Assembly (NCBI GenBank): GCA_947385955.1
Contig: CANDNA010000003.1
Coordinates: 1-64,000, forward strand
DNA from: an uncultured Clostridia bacterium
Lineage (GTDB): Bacteria > Bacillota > Clostridia > Lachnospirales > Lachnospiraceae
Reading direction: 5' to 3'
Length of the DNA stretch: 64,000 nucleotides
Under the pieces are notes generated by a model. The model did not search any database and had not been told where the DNA came from. It saw only the letters and a list, made by a program, of their open reading frames with translations. A program made the translations under genes and the position numbers. This document shows positions 17,421 through 27,600 of the stretch, piece by piece (the first letter of the stretch is position 1; each line of letters begins with the position of its first letter).

Positions 17421-19091
17421 ATGAAAACCGACATTCAGATCGCACAGGAAGCCCGGATGGAACCCATTGTCCGGATTGCAGAAAAGCTGTCCATATCCGA
17501 AGAGGAACTGGAACTGTACGGAAAGTATAAGGCAAAGATTTCCGATGCGGCTCTGGCAAAGGCAGAGAGCCGTCCAAAAGGAAAACTGGTGCTGGTGACA
17601 GCCATCAATCCCACACCGGCAGGTGAGGGAAAGACAACCACCAGTGTAGGTCTGGGGCAGGCTTTTGGAAAACTGGGGAAACAGGCAGTGGTGGTACTCA
17701 GAGAGCCTTCTCTTGGGCCCTGTTTTGGTCTGAAGGGCGGGGCGGCCGGCGGCGGGTATGCACAGGCGGTGCCAATGGAAGACTTGAATCTGCATTTTAC
17801 CGGAGATTTTCATGCGATTACTTCTGCGAACAATCTGCTGGCGGCCATGCTGGACAACCATATCCATCAGGGCAATGCGCTTTGCATTGATCCCGGGAAG
17901 GTGGTATGGAAGCGGTGCCTGGATATGAATGACAGAGTGCTGCGCAATCTTGTAGTGGGACTGGGGAGCCAGGCCGACGGTGTGGTGAGAGAGGATCATT
18001 TTGTCATAACAGTGGCATCGGAGATTATGGCGGTGCTCTGCCTGGCGGAAGATATGGAAGATTTAAAAGAACGGCTTTCCCGGATGGTGGTGGCTTATAC
18101 CTATACCGGAGAAGTGGTGACGGCAGGACAACTGGAAGCAGTGGGGGCGATGGCAGCACTGCTGAAAGATGCGCTGAAGCCGAATCTGATTCAGACACTG
18201 GAGCATACGCCTGTACTGGTGCATGGAGGCCCCTTTGCCAACATTGCACATGGCTGCAATTCGGTACGTGCCACAAAGGCAGCCCTGCATCTGGCGGATT
18301 ATGTGATTACGGAAGCAGGGTTTGGAGCCGATCTGGGTGCGGAAAAGTTTTTTGACATCAAATGCCGTATGGCAGGGCTGCATGTGGATGCAGCGGTGCT
18401 GGTGGCAACCGTCCGGGCATTGAAATACAATGGAGGTGTGTCGAAAGAAGCACTGGGAGAGGAAAATAAAAAGGCGCTTTCAGATGGTATCCTGAATCTT
18501 GGAAAACACATTGAGAATCTGCAGAAATATGGCGTTCCGGTAATTGTTACCCTGAACCTTTTCGTGACAGATACGGATGAGGAGATTGCTTTTGTCAGAG
18601 ACTTCTGTGAAACGCGGGGCTGTGAGTTCGCCGTGTCCCGGGTATGGGAAAAAGGCGGGGCAGGAGGAATAGAACTGGCAGAGCGTGTGCTGCATACACT
18701 GGAGACAAAGGAAAGCCGGTTTTGTCCTTTGTATGATGAAAATCTTCCGGTTATGGAAAAAATAGAGACCATTGCAAAAGAAATCTACGGTGCGAAAGAT
18801 GTGGCCTATGCCGGTAATGCAAAAAAGCAGATTTGTATGCTGGAAGAACAGGGGTATGGCAGTCTGCCTGTATGCATGGCCAAAACACCCTATTCTCTGT
18901 CGGATGATCCGGCTCTGCTGGGACGGCCGGAGGAGTTTACCGTTACAGTGAGAGAAGTTTATGTGTCTGCAGGGGCCGGTTTTCTGGTTGCATTGACCGG
19001 TGCGGTCATGACTATGCCCGGACTGCCGGCACATCCTGCAGCCAACCGCATTGATGTGGATGCATCGGGACGGATAGACGGATTGTTTTGA
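17421..19091 (+). CDS. fhs: Formate-tetrahydrofolate ligase
   Basis: Joins formate to tetrahydrofolate with ATP, giving 10-formyl-THF for purines, formyl-Met and, in acetogens, the methyl branch of the Wood-Ljungdahl pathway. The protein has 556 residues, standard length. The ATP loop is PAGEGKTTT (from residue 66); other family blocks are [22 protein letters not shown] (in part), [13 protein letters not shown] and [21 protein letters not shown] precedes the ATG. It lies 25 bases after ftsK and 40 before folD, which carries out the next step. Confidence 0.97.
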   Translation: MKTDIQIAQEARMEPIVRIAEKLSISEEELELYGKYKAKISDAALAKAESRPKGKLVLVTAINPTPAGEGKTTTSVGLGQAFGKLGKQAVVVLREPSLGPCFGLKGGAAGGGYAQAVPMEDLNLHFTGDFHAITSANNLLAAMLDNHIHQGNALCIDPGKVVWKRCLDMNDRVLRNLVVGLGSQADGVVREDHFVITVASEIMAVLCLAEDMEDLKERLSRMVVAYTYTGEVVTAGQLEAVGAMAALLKDALKPNLIQTLEHTPVLVHGGPFANIAHGCNSVRATKAALHLADYVITEAGFGADLGAEKFFDIKCRMAGLHVDAAVLVATVRALKYNGGVSKEALGEENKKALSDGILNLGKHIENLQKYGVPVIVTLNLFVTDTDEEIAFVRDFCETRGCEFAVSRVWEKGGAGGIELAERVLHTLETKESRFCPLYDENLPVMEKIETIAKEIYGAKDVAYAGNAKKQICMLEEQGYGSLPVCMAKTPYSLSDDPALLGRPEEFTVTVREVYVSAGAGFLVALTGAVMTMPGLPAHPAANRIDVDASGRIDGLF

Positions 19092-19131
19092 TACATGGCG
19101 TGTATCGGGCAGAATGGAGGAAAATAAAATT

Positions 19132-19980
19132 ATGACGAAGCTGATAGATGGAAAGGCAATTTCCGCGCAGATAAAAGACGAAGTAAGGCAGAAGGTGGAG
19201 GCACTGAAACAGGAAGGGAAGGAGCCTGCACTGGCAGTGATCCAGGTAGGGGATGATCCGGCCTCCAGCGTGTATGTGAACAATAAGAAGAAAGCCTGTG
19301 CCTATGTGGGCATCCGTTCCCTGGCCTATGAACTGCCCTGGGAAACCACAGAAGAGGAATTGCTGGCATTGGTGGATCGACTGAACAATATGGCAGAGTG
19401 CAGCGGTATTCTGGTACAGCTCCCTTTGCCGGCGCATATGGATGCGGACAAAGTAATAGAAGCCATTTCTCCGGATAAGGATGTGGATGGATTCCATCAG
19501 AGAAATGCAGGAGCACTCTGTGTCGGCAGGCCGGGGTTTGTATCCTGTACGCCTGCGGGCATTCTTCAGCTTCTGATCCGAAGCGGGGTGGAGATCGCAG
19601 GGAAAGAATGTGTGGTGGTGGGCAGGAGCAATATTGTAGGAAAGCCCACGGCGCTTTTATTATTGCGTGAAAACGGGACTGTGACCATTGCCCATTCCAA
19701 AACCCGGAATCTGAAGGAAGTCTGCAAACGGGCGGACATTCTGATTGCAGCAGTGGGCAAGCCCAAATTTTTTAACAGAGAGTACATCAAAGAAGGTGCG
19801 GTGGTGATCGATGTAGGGATTCACAGGATGGAAGGCGGCAGACTGTGCGGAGATGTGGATTTTGAAGATGTAAAGGAGATTTGCGGAGCCATTACGCCGG
19901 TCCCGGGCGGGGTAGGCCCGATGACCATTGCGATGTTGATGGAAAACTGTACAAAGGCGGTATGTGAAACGCTTTCCTGA
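19132..19980 (+). CDS. folD: Methylene-THF dehydrogenase / methenyl-THF cyclohydrolase
   Basis: Interconverts 10-formyl-, 5,10-methenyl- and 5,10-methylene-THF. The protein has 282 residues from the ATG at 19132; an ATG at 19114 overlaps the GGAGG site and is not used. Visible motifs are the catalytic lysine region YVNNKKKAC, the folate-binding segment ILVQLPLPAHMD, the dinucleotide-binding VVGRSNIVGKP and the C-terminal PVPGGVGPMTIAMLMENC. It pairs with fhs in one transcript. Confidence 0.97.
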   Translation: MTKLIDGKAISAQIKDEVRQKVEALKQEGKEPALAVIQVGDDPASSVYVNNKKKACAYVGIRSLAYELPWETTEEELLALVDRLNNMAECSGILVQLPLPAHMDADKVIEAISPDKDVDGFHQRNAGALCVGRPGFVSCTPAGILQLLIRSGVEIAGKECVVVGRSNIVGKPTALLLLRENGTVTIAHSKTRNLKEVCKRADILIAAVGKPKFFNREYIKEGAVVIDVGIHRMEGGRLCGDVDFEDVKEICGAITPVPGGVGPMTIAMLMENCTKAVCETLS

Positions 19981-19998
19981 TAGAAAGGGTACGTAGTG

Positions 19999-21417
19999 AT
20001 GAAATGCTTAAACTGCGGAATGGAACTGGAAGAGGGAAAGATGTATTGTCCGGGCTGCGGCTATGAGATACATCTTGTTCCTGACTTTGAGCCGGAAATA
20101 GAAGAAACGGTAAACGGCGCTCTTGAGGGAATCACCACCCATCTGATCGAAAGCGAACAGCAGGAAAAACGGGAAAGATTGGAAAAGCGCAGACAGAAAG
20201 AAGCACGTCGATATGGAAAGATACGCCTCTACAGCGGGCTTACAGCAGGGATTCTGATTGCCGCACTGATATTCGGGATTTTTATTTCCAATCAGATGGG
20301 CAGTCTGGAAACACAGCTTGCAAAGGCGCAGGAGAATGCCGAAGAAAAAAACTATGCAAAGGCAATTGAATATATGATACGTGCCGTGGAACTGGATGAT
20401 TCCAATCTGGATTTAAGAAACCTGTTAGGGGAGTACTGTATTCTGGATGGGCAGACAGAGAGGGCGGAGTCTGTGTTCCGGGAAGTGATTGATCTGGACC
20501 GGGAAAACGAGGATGCTTACAGAAATCTGATTGACCTGTATGAAAAAGAACAGGACTATGAAAAAATCAATACGCTGATCCGTTCCGCCAATTCTGAACG
20601 GATTACCAATACATTTACAAAATATATTGCCAATCCGCCTCAGTTCAGCTATCCACAGGGGACTTATGAAGAGATCATATCGCTGAAGATAACAAGCAAT
20701 ACTGCAGGAACGGTATATTATACGCTGGATGGAAGTGAGCCCGATGAAAGGAGCAGTGTTTATAAAAACGCGATTCTGCTGGATGACGGGATCTATACGG
20801 TAAGGGCCTATTTTGTCAATGAATATGGGATTCAGAGTGAACCTGCGGTGCAGATTTATCAGATCCATTTAAGCAAGGCTCATGAGCCTGAGGTGACACC
20901 CCAGTCCGGCTCCTATACCCAGCCTCAGATGATCTCTGTGACGGTTCCCCAGGGGGAGAGTGTATACTACACAGTGGACGGAAGCAAGCCTACGAAAGAC
21001 AGCATTCCTTACAACAATCCGATCGCGCTTCCCATTGGAGGCAGTTCTTATCAGTTTATTTCCTATAGCGAGGACGGAGCCGCCAGTGAGATCGTACAGA
21101 GGGATTATGCGTTTGTGTTTGAGTCTGCACTGGATCTGCCCGGTGCGGTCAATCTGTTGGTGGTGGGGCTGATGGAAAAAGGTGTGATTGCAGATACCAA
21201 CTGTTCGGTGCCCAACAAAGGCGGACGGAATCTGTATGTATGCAGCAGCGCCATTACCATCAATGAGAAAAATTATTTTCTGATGATAGAATATTATGAA
21301 GATCCTACCGGGGTCAATACGAGAACCGGGAATATGTACTGCGTGGATGCGGAAACAGGAGGGCTTTATACGGCGGCCATTGATGAGGACGGGCACTATT
21401 CGGTAGTTTCTTTTTGA
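19999..21417 (+). CDS. Membrane protein with zinc ribbon, TPR and chitobiase-like Ig domains
   Basis: A 472-residue protein (GTG at 19996 is an alternative start). It opens with a zinc ribbon (MKCLNCG... YCPGCGYE), then a charged helix and one membrane helix (about 75-95). Outside the membrane there are two to three TPR-like units (AKAIEYMIRAVELDD) and two repeats of the chitobiase C-terminal type (YYTLDGSEPDE, YYTVDGSKPTK), a carbohydrate-associated Ig-like fold. The end is a unique domain. So a cytoplasmic zinc ribbon is joined to an extracytoplasmic sensor-like part. Function unknown; a cell-wall sensing role is inference. Confidence 0.85.
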   Translation: MKCLNCGMELEEGKMYCPGCGYEIHLVPDFEPEIEETVNGALEGITTHLIESEQQEKRERLEKRRQKEARRYGKIRLYSGLTAGILIAALIFGIFISNQMGSLETQLAKAQENAEEKNYAKAIEYMIRAVELDDSNLDLRNLLGEYCILDGQTERAESVFREVIDLDRENEDAYRNLIDLYEKEQDYEKINTLIRSANSERITNTFTKYIANPPQFSYPQGTYEEIISLKITSNTAGTVYYTLDGSEPDERSSVYKNAILLDDGIYTVRAYFVNEYGIQSEPAVQIYQIHLSKAHEPEVTPQSGSYTQPQMISVTVPQGESVYYTVDGSKPTKDSIPYNNPIALPIGGSSYQFISYSEDGAASEIVQRDYAFVFESALDLPGAVNLLVVGLMEKGVIADTNCSVPNKGGRNLYVCSSAITINEKNYFLMIEYYEDPTGVNTRTGNMYCVDAETGGLYTAAIDEDGHYSVVSF

Positions 21418-21433
21418 TGGCAGAAGTTTGTGA

Positions 21434-21462
21434 TTGTAATTTGCAGCCGGATATTTTATGAT
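21434..21462 (+). promoter_or_regulatory. nfnA-nfnB promoter
   Basis: TTGTAA (21434-21439), 17 bases, TATGAT (21457-21462). Transcription would start near 21469, which supports the nfnA start at 21495 rather than the ATG at 21471. Confidence 0.75.
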
Positions 21463-21494
21463 GAAAGAGAATGAAGAAAAACGGAGGAAAATAT

Positions 21495-22385
21495 ATGTTT
21501 CAGATTTTGGAAGCCAGGGAATTGACGGAAAATATTTATTTTATGGTGGTGGAAGCCAGGCGGGTTGCAAAAGCCTGTTATCCGGGGCAGTTTGTAATCG
21601 TCAGGATGGATGAGGAAGGAGAGAGGATTCCGCTTACGATCTGTGACTATGACAGGCAGGCCGGCACTGTAACGATTGTTTTTCAGGGGGTGGGAGCTGA
21701 GACCAGGAGGATGGCAGCTCTGCAGGCAGGCGACAGCTTCCGGGATTTTGTGGGACCTCTTGGCTGTGCTTCCGAGCTGATTGCGGAGGACAAAGAGGCT
21801 CTGAAACAGAAAAAGATATTGTTTGTGGCCGGCGGCGTGGGCACTGCCCCTGTCTATCCCCAGGTGAAGTGGCTGCATGAAAACGGCGTGGCGGCGGATG
21901 TGATCATAGGGGCAAAGACCAAAGATCTGCTGATTCTGGAACAGGAAATGAAGGCAGTGGCCGGCAATCTGTATGTTACCACAGATGACGGTTCCTATGG
22001 CAGAAGCGGTATGGTAACACAGACCATACAGGATCTGGTGGAAAAAGAGGGCAAATCCTATGATGTCTGCATTGCCATCGGTCCGATGATTATGATGAAA
22101 TTTGTCTGCAAAATGACAGAGCAGTTACATATTCCCACAGTGGTAAGCCTGAATCCGATTATGGTGGACGGAACCGGAATGTGCGGTGCATGCCGGGTGA
22201 CCGTAGGCGGAAAAGTAAAATTTGCCTGTGTGGACGGTCCGGAGTTTGACGGGCATCAGGTGGACTTTGACCAGGCGATGAAACGGCAGCAAATGTATAA
22301 GACAGAAGAAGGCAGAGCGCTTCTGAGATTACAGGAAGGCAGCACTCATCATGGCGGGTGCGGAAACTGCGGAGGTGATAAATAA
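21495..22385 (+). CDS. nfnA: FAD/NAD-binding subunit of ferredoxin-NADP transhydrogenase (NfnA type)
   Basis: Small subunit of an electron-bifurcating NADH-dependent ferredoxin:NADP oxidoreductase, or of a related sulfide/dihydroorotate-dehydrogenase-like complex. The protein has 296 residues from the ATG at 21495, preceded by GGAGG. The FAD domain has RIPLTICDYD, the NAD domain LFVAGGVGTAPVYP, and the C-terminal cysteines GTGMCGACRVTV and FACVDGPEFDGHQVDF bind a 2Fe-2S cluster. Its stop overlaps the next start by one base (TAATG), so the subunits are coupled. Confidence 0.93.
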   Translation: MFQILEARELTENIYFMVVEARRVAKACYPGQFVIVRMDEEGERIPLTICDYDRQAGTVTIVFQGVGAETRRMAALQAGDSFRDFVGPLGCASELIAEDKEALKQKKILFVAGGVGTAPVYPQVKWLHENGVAADVIIGAKTKDLLILEQEMKAVAGNLYVTTDDGSYGRSGMVTQTIQDLVEKEGKSYDVCIAIGPMIMMKFVCKMTEQLHIPTVVSLNPIMVDGTGMCGACRVTVGGKVKFACVDGPEFDGHQVDFDQAMKRQQMYKTEEGRALLRLQEGSTHHGGCGNCGGDK

Positions 22386-23770
22386 TGGATGTGTTGAAGA
22401 AAGTACCGGTGCGCGAGCAGGAGCCTTGTGTGCGTGCCCATAATTTTGAAGAAGTATGTCTGGGTTATAACAGGGAAGAAGCGATGGAGGAGGCGGCACG
22501 GTGCATTAACTGCAAAAATGCCCAGTGCATCAAAGGATGTCCGGTAGCCATTGATATTCCCGGATTTATCGAAAAAATCAAAGAGGGAAATATGGAAGAG
22601 GCTTATCAGATCATCAGCCATTCCAGCGCTCTGCCCGCCGTATGCGGACGGGTATGCCCCCAGGAGAGCCAGTGTGAAGGAAAATGTATCCGTGGTATTA
22701 AGGGAGAACCCATTTCCATCGGAAAACTGGAGCGTTTTGCCGCAGACTGGGCAGGTGAGCAGGGAATCAGACCGGAAGGCGCAAAAGAAAAGAAAGACAA
22801 AAAGGTGGCTGTGATCGGTTCCGGGCCTGCCGGGCTGACCTGTGCAGGAGATCTGGCAAGGATGGGATATGATGTGACCATTTTTGAAGCGCTGCATGAA
22901 GCAGGGGGCGTGCTGGTCTATGGGATTCCGGAGTTTCGTCTGCCCAAAGAAAAAGTGGTGCGCAGAGAAATTGAAAATGTAAAGGCGCTGGGCGTTAAGA
23001 TAGAAACCGATGTGGTTATCGGCAAATCCACTACCATAGATGAACTGATGGAAGAGGAAGGCTATGATGCAGTGTTTATCGGTTCCGGCGCAGGGCTTCC
23101 GAAATTTATGGGGATTCCGGGAGAACAGGCCAACGGTGTGTTCTCGGCCAATGAATATCTGACCAGAAGCAATCTGATGAAGTCCTTTGAGGAAGATGCC
23201 AGGACACCGATTATGCATGGCAAAAAAGTGGCCGTGGTAGGCGGCGGCAATGTGGCGATGGATGCGGCCAGGACAGCGTTGCGTCTGGGCAGTGAAGTGC
23301 ATATTGTATACAGGAGAAGCGAAGAGGAGCTTCCGGCCAGAGTGGAAGAAGTGCATCATGCCAAAGAGGAGGGGATCATTTTTGACCTGCTGACCAATCC
23401 TGTGGAGATTCTTTCCGATGAAAACGGCTGGGTAAGCGGGATAAAGTGTATCCGGATGGAGCTGGGAGAGCCGGATGAGTCTGGCAGGAGAAGGCCGGTA
23501 GCAGTCCCCGGTTCTGAATTTGTGATTGATGCGGACATGGTCATCATGTCTCTGGGAACATCCCCCAATCCGCTGATTTCCTCCACGACACAGGGGCTGG
23601 AAGTAAATAGATGGAAGTGTATCGTCGCAGATGAGGAGCATGGCAAAACGACAAAAGAGGGTGTTTATGCCGGCGGCGATGCCGTAACCGGTGCGGCAAC
23701 GGTAATTCTGGCTATGGGAGCCGGTAAGGCAGGCGCAAAGGGAATTGATGAGTATCTGAGCGGAAAATAA
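22385..23770 (+). CDS. nfnB: NADPH-binding flavoprotein subunit (NfnB / GltA type)
   Basis: A 461-residue partner of NfnA. The N-terminal ferredoxin-like domain has cysteine sets RCINCKNAQCIKGCP and AVCGRVCPQESQCEGKCI for two 4Fe-4S clusters. Two dinucleotide folds follow: VAVIGSGPAGLTCAGDLA for FAD and VAVVGGGNVAMDAARTALRLG for NADPH. Databases often call such genes glutamate synthase small subunit, but no large GltB-like subunit is present and the NfnA gene directly upstream argues for the Nfn complex, which balances NADH, NADPH and ferredoxin in the cytoplasm of anaerobes. Confidence 0.93.
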   Translation: MDVLKKVPVREQEPCVRAHNFEEVCLGYNREEAMEEAARCINCKNAQCIKGCPVAIDIPGFIEKIKEGNMEEAYQIISHSSALPAVCGRVCPQESQCEGKCIRGIKGEPISIGKLERFAADWAGEQGIRPEGAKEKKDKKVAVIGSGPAGLTCAGDLARMGYDVTIFEALHEAGGVLVYGIPEFRLPKEKVVRREIENVKALGVKIETDVVIGKSTTIDELMEEEGYDAVFIGSGAGLPKFMGIPGEQANGVFSANEYLTRSNLMKSFEEDARTPIMHGKKVAVVGGGNVAMDAARTALRLGSEVHIVYRRSEEELPARVEEVHHAKEEGIIFDLLTNPVEILSDENGWVSGIKCIRMELGEPDESGRRRPVAVPGSEFVIDADMVIMSLGTSPNPLISSTTQGLEVNRWKCIVADEEHGKTTKEGVYAGGDAVTGAATVILAMGAGKAGAKGIDEYLSGK

Positions 23771-23805
23771 ATCCGATTTCCTGAAAGGACATAGGAGGAG
23801 CGGTC

Positions 23806-24477
23806 ATGGCATGGTGTCCGAAGTGTAAAAATGAATATGTGGAAGGCATTACCATATGTGCCGACTGCGGCAGCGAACTGGTGGAAACGCTGCCCCCGGA
23901 AACAGACGGGGCAGATGTGACCGGCGTGATGGAAGAGCCGGATGAGAACGTGTGCCTTTCTGGTACGGAGGATGCGGAGGAGGAAGAAACCAAAGCGATG
24001 CCGCTCAGGGGCGCATACAAAGACAATGCCCAAAAGGCGGCGGATTGCAAGAATTCCGGATATACGCTGGTGGGCGTGGGTGCACTGGGGCTTTTGGCAG
24101 TGGGCCTGTCAGCGGCAGGGGTATTGCCGGTCCGTCTGGGCGGCAGCGCAGCGGTTTTAAGCCATGGTGTGATGGGCGCCATGTTTCTGATCTTTTTCAT
24201 CATAGGGGTCCGCTCCATGCAGTCTGCAGGAAAGTACCGGAAAGAGGCTGTGACAGAGAGTAATTTAAAGGAACAGATCCTGCACTGGTGCAGGGACAAT
24301 CTGACTGCTGAAAAAATAGAGGAACCGCTGGTTCTGGAGGGACTTTCGGAAGAGGAAAAGTATTTCAGGCGGACGGAACGGATCAGGGCGTTGATTTCTC
24401 ACAGTTTTATCAATATTGAAGAGGGATTTCTGGACAATCTGATTGATGAGTTTTATCCGGAGCTTTTTAAGGAATAG
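23806..24477 (+). CDS. Zinc-ribbon membrane protein of unknown function
   Basis: A 223-residue protein with an N-terminal zinc ribbon (MAWCPKCKNEYVEGITICADCGSELV), an acidic stretch, two membrane helices (about 85-110 and 122-145) and a soluble helical C-terminus ending FYPELFKE. TAGGAGG precedes the ATG. It shares the ribbon-then-membrane plan with the protein at 19999, on the other side of nfnAB, but not the rest. Function unknown. Confidence 0.8.
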   Translation: MAWCPKCKNEYVEGITICADCGSELVETLPPETDGADVTGVMEEPDENVCLSGTEDAEEEETKAMPLRGAYKDNAQKAADCKNSGYTLVGVGALGLLAVGLSAAGVLPVRLGGSAAVLSHGVMGAMFLIFFIIGVRSMQSAGKYRKEAVTESNLKEQILHWCRDNLTAEKIEEPLVLEGLSEEEKYFRRTERIRALISHSFINIEEGFLDNLIDEFYPELFKE

Positions 24478-24507
24478 AAAAAAGTCGGGCTGTGATTGAA
24501 AAAGTCG

Positions 24508-24546
24508 GGGCTTTTGTACGGGAAATGAGTACGAAAGCCCTGGCTT
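24508..24546 (+). terminator. Terminator-like hairpin before the CHAT gene
   Basis: A 12-bp stem (24508-24519 with 24529-24540, one G-U pair) followed by a modest T run. Upstream AAAAAGTCGGG occurs twice 20 bases apart (near 24479 and 24499). No convincing promoter was found between this hairpin and 24662. Confidence 0.6.
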
Positions 24547-24661
24547 TTCTGGTATTTCCCGCAGGCAGGTGGTATCATTGAAATCATAGATAATACAGAA
24601 AAAAAGGTATGGAATGTTTGCCGGATGGGTAGTTGTCTGGCCGGGAAGGGAAGTGTGCGGG

Positions 24662-27600
24662 ATGGAGCTGCAAATTCATCATATGGGGGAGCGGGACGGC
24701 AGGCCTGTATTTACAGTGATCCGGAGCAGGGATGGAAAGAGGACAGAAGAAGTCTGCCTGCCGGAACCGGAAGCCTTTCCGCTAAAGGAGCATTCGTCAC
24801 GAAAATTTCTTCCGGAACTTCGCTGGTATCTGGAGGAATACCTGCAGGCGCCCTTTGGGGCTTATCTGCACAGGGCGGCCTGTGTGTCGGAAACGATGCG
24901 GGACTGGGGAAGGGCTGTTTTTGATACTCTGTTTGCAGGGCGGGGAAGAGACTGGTATCAGGAGGCAAAACGGGCAGGGCTGGAACAGCTGCGGTTGAAG
25001 ATTGTCAGTGATTCGGCGGCTGTGATGTCCTGGCCCTGGGAAGCGATATACAGTGCAGAGGACGGCTTTCTGGCGCTGCGCTGTCATATGGAACGGCAGT
25101 TGTCTGAGATTGGTGATCCGCCCTCCTTATCTTCCGGCCTGTCTGAGGATGCGTTTCATATTTTATATATTCTGGCCAGGCCCTATGGGGAGGAGGATGT
25201 GAGTTATCATTCTCTGGCAGGCAGGTTTGTGGAGGACATCCGGGGAAACGGGCTGTGTGCTGTAGTGGATGTGCTGCGTCCGCCCACCTTTGACCGGCTT
25301 CGGCAGGTGCTGTATGAGAAACGGGGATATTATCATATTGTACACTTTGACGGACATGGCGGGTATGGGGAGGAGGAAAGTGGGAGACGGCAGTATCTGT
25401 ACGGAGGACCGGAGGGGCAGCTTATGTTTGAAACAGAGGAAGGGAAACCGGACGGGATCAGTGCGGCGCTTCTGGCACAGCTTCTGGCAGAATTTCAGAT
25501 TCCTGTCATGGTAATGAATGCCTGTCAGTCCGGTATGATAGACGAACAGGCACAGGATCCCTTTGCCAGTGTGGCGGCTGGCTTGTTAAAAGCAGGTATC
25601 CGCAGTGTAGTCGCTATGGGATACAGTCTTTATGTAAGCGGCGCCAGAGAATTTGTTCCTGCATTTTATAACCGTCTTTTCGCTACAGGCCGGATATCGG
25701 AGGCAGTGCGGGCAGGACGGACTCAGATGCTGAGGCAGCAGGAACGAAGCTGTATTGTGGGAAAAATGCCGCTGCAGGACTGGATTGTGCCGGTGCTGTA
25801 TCAACAGGGCGGGGAAGAAGAACTGCTGCTGCCTTTGCAGGCCTGCAGAAAAGAGGAAACAGGAGAATATCCCCAGCGCTTGCCGGAATCCGTGCAGGAT
25901 ACAGGGGAGTATGGCTTTATCGGACGGGGACAATACATTCAAAAGCTGGAGCGGGCCATGCTGCACCAGAAACAGGCAGCCCTTTTGGTACATGGACAGG
26001 CCGGTGTGGGGAAAACCACATTGGCCGGCGGTTTTTTGCGCTGGCTGCAGGATACGGGCGGCCTTTGTGAACAGGTTTTCTGGTTTGATTTCCGGGAAAT
26101 CCATTCGGCGGAATCGGTGATCAACAGTCTGTTGACAGGAATGGGCGATTTTAACAGGACTGCGATGAGAATGGAAGAGAAACTTCCTTATTTGAGTGAT
26201 TTGATGCGCAGAAAACCTTATATTGTGGTATGGGATAATTTCGAATCTGCCTCCGGTATTGCGGGAACGGAGAGAGTCCCTTTGCTGGATCAGGATAACA
26301 GGGCAGTCCTGTTCGATCTGCTCAGGCGGCTCAGGGGCGGGAAAACCAAAATACTGATCACAAGCCGTACTCCGGAGCAATGGCTTTCCATACAGAACTG
26401 TTATCCGATTGCCTTATCCGGGTTTTCGGGAGAGGAGCTATGGGAGTACTGCAATGCTGTGGTACAGGACCTGGAGCTGACTCTGGATCGGAAGAATCCG
26501 ACTTACAGAAGGCTTCTGGACAGACTGGATGGCAATCCACTGGCAATCCGTGCCATTTTGCTGCGTCTGCAGAGCGTATCGGCAGAGCAGCTTCTGGCCG
26601 AACTGGAAACAGCGTTTGCGGGTGCAGAGGGGGATGAAAGTACCCGCCGCCTGCAGGCTGCCTGTGCGGTGTTCGGGGAGCGACTGATGGAACGGTTTCT
26701 GCCCATTTTCCAGTTGACCGGCCTGCATGAACGGTATGTGGATACGGATTTGCTGAGAAGTATGCTGAATGTGGCCGGTATCGATGCGGCAGAAGAAATT
26801 GCCGACTGTTTCCGGATTCTGGAGGAAGCCGGTTTTTGCAGTGATTGGGGACAGAGCGTATATCAGATGCACCCGGCCCTGCGGGGATATCTGCTGAACC
26901 GGGCGCCTGCACCGGAAATACTCCAGAGAGTGTTTGCAGAGGGAATGGGAGAACTGGCGTATTATATGGCAGGAGAGCCATTGAGTGTGACAGGTAATAC
27001 GTATGAGATACATTTGTCCAATTTTTATGCTGCCAGAAGGCTGGCGGAACTATGGGATATCAAAAGGGTTGTCCTTGCATTGACCAAAAGTCTGGCTTAT
27101 TTCGCATATGAGAGAAGACAGTTTGCAGAGGCATCGGCGTTATATCTGTCCCTTGTGGAAAAATCAAAACTGTATGAAGATGAGAATATGCTGTCGGTTG
27201 CCTTTCATCAGTTGGGAATACTTGCCCAGGAACGAAGAGATTTGGGAGCCGCAGAGGAATGGTATCGAAAATCTTTGGAACTCAGCCAAAAGCAGGGAAA
27301 TGAGTACAGGATTGCAGCTTCCTATCATCAGCTTGGGAGGATTGCAGGAGAACAATGGGAGTTTGCGGCGGCAAAGGAGTGGTATCAAAAATCATTGGAA
27401 ATCAATGAAAGAAAAGGGAATGAACAGGATGCTGTCAGGACGTATTATCAACTGGGCAGAATCGCCGAAGAACAGCGGGACTTTGCGGCGGCGGAGGGCT
27501 GGTTTAGAAAATCACTGGAAGTGAGCGAGAAACAGAAAAATGAGGAAATGGCTGCTATCGTGTATCATGGATTGGGAAGTATCGCACAGGAGCAGAAAGA

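Noticed and set aside
22385-23770. Glutamate synthase small subunit
   Set aside because: There is no large subunit, and the gene is coupled to an NfnA-type FAD/2Fe-2S subunit, which fits the transhydrogenase better.
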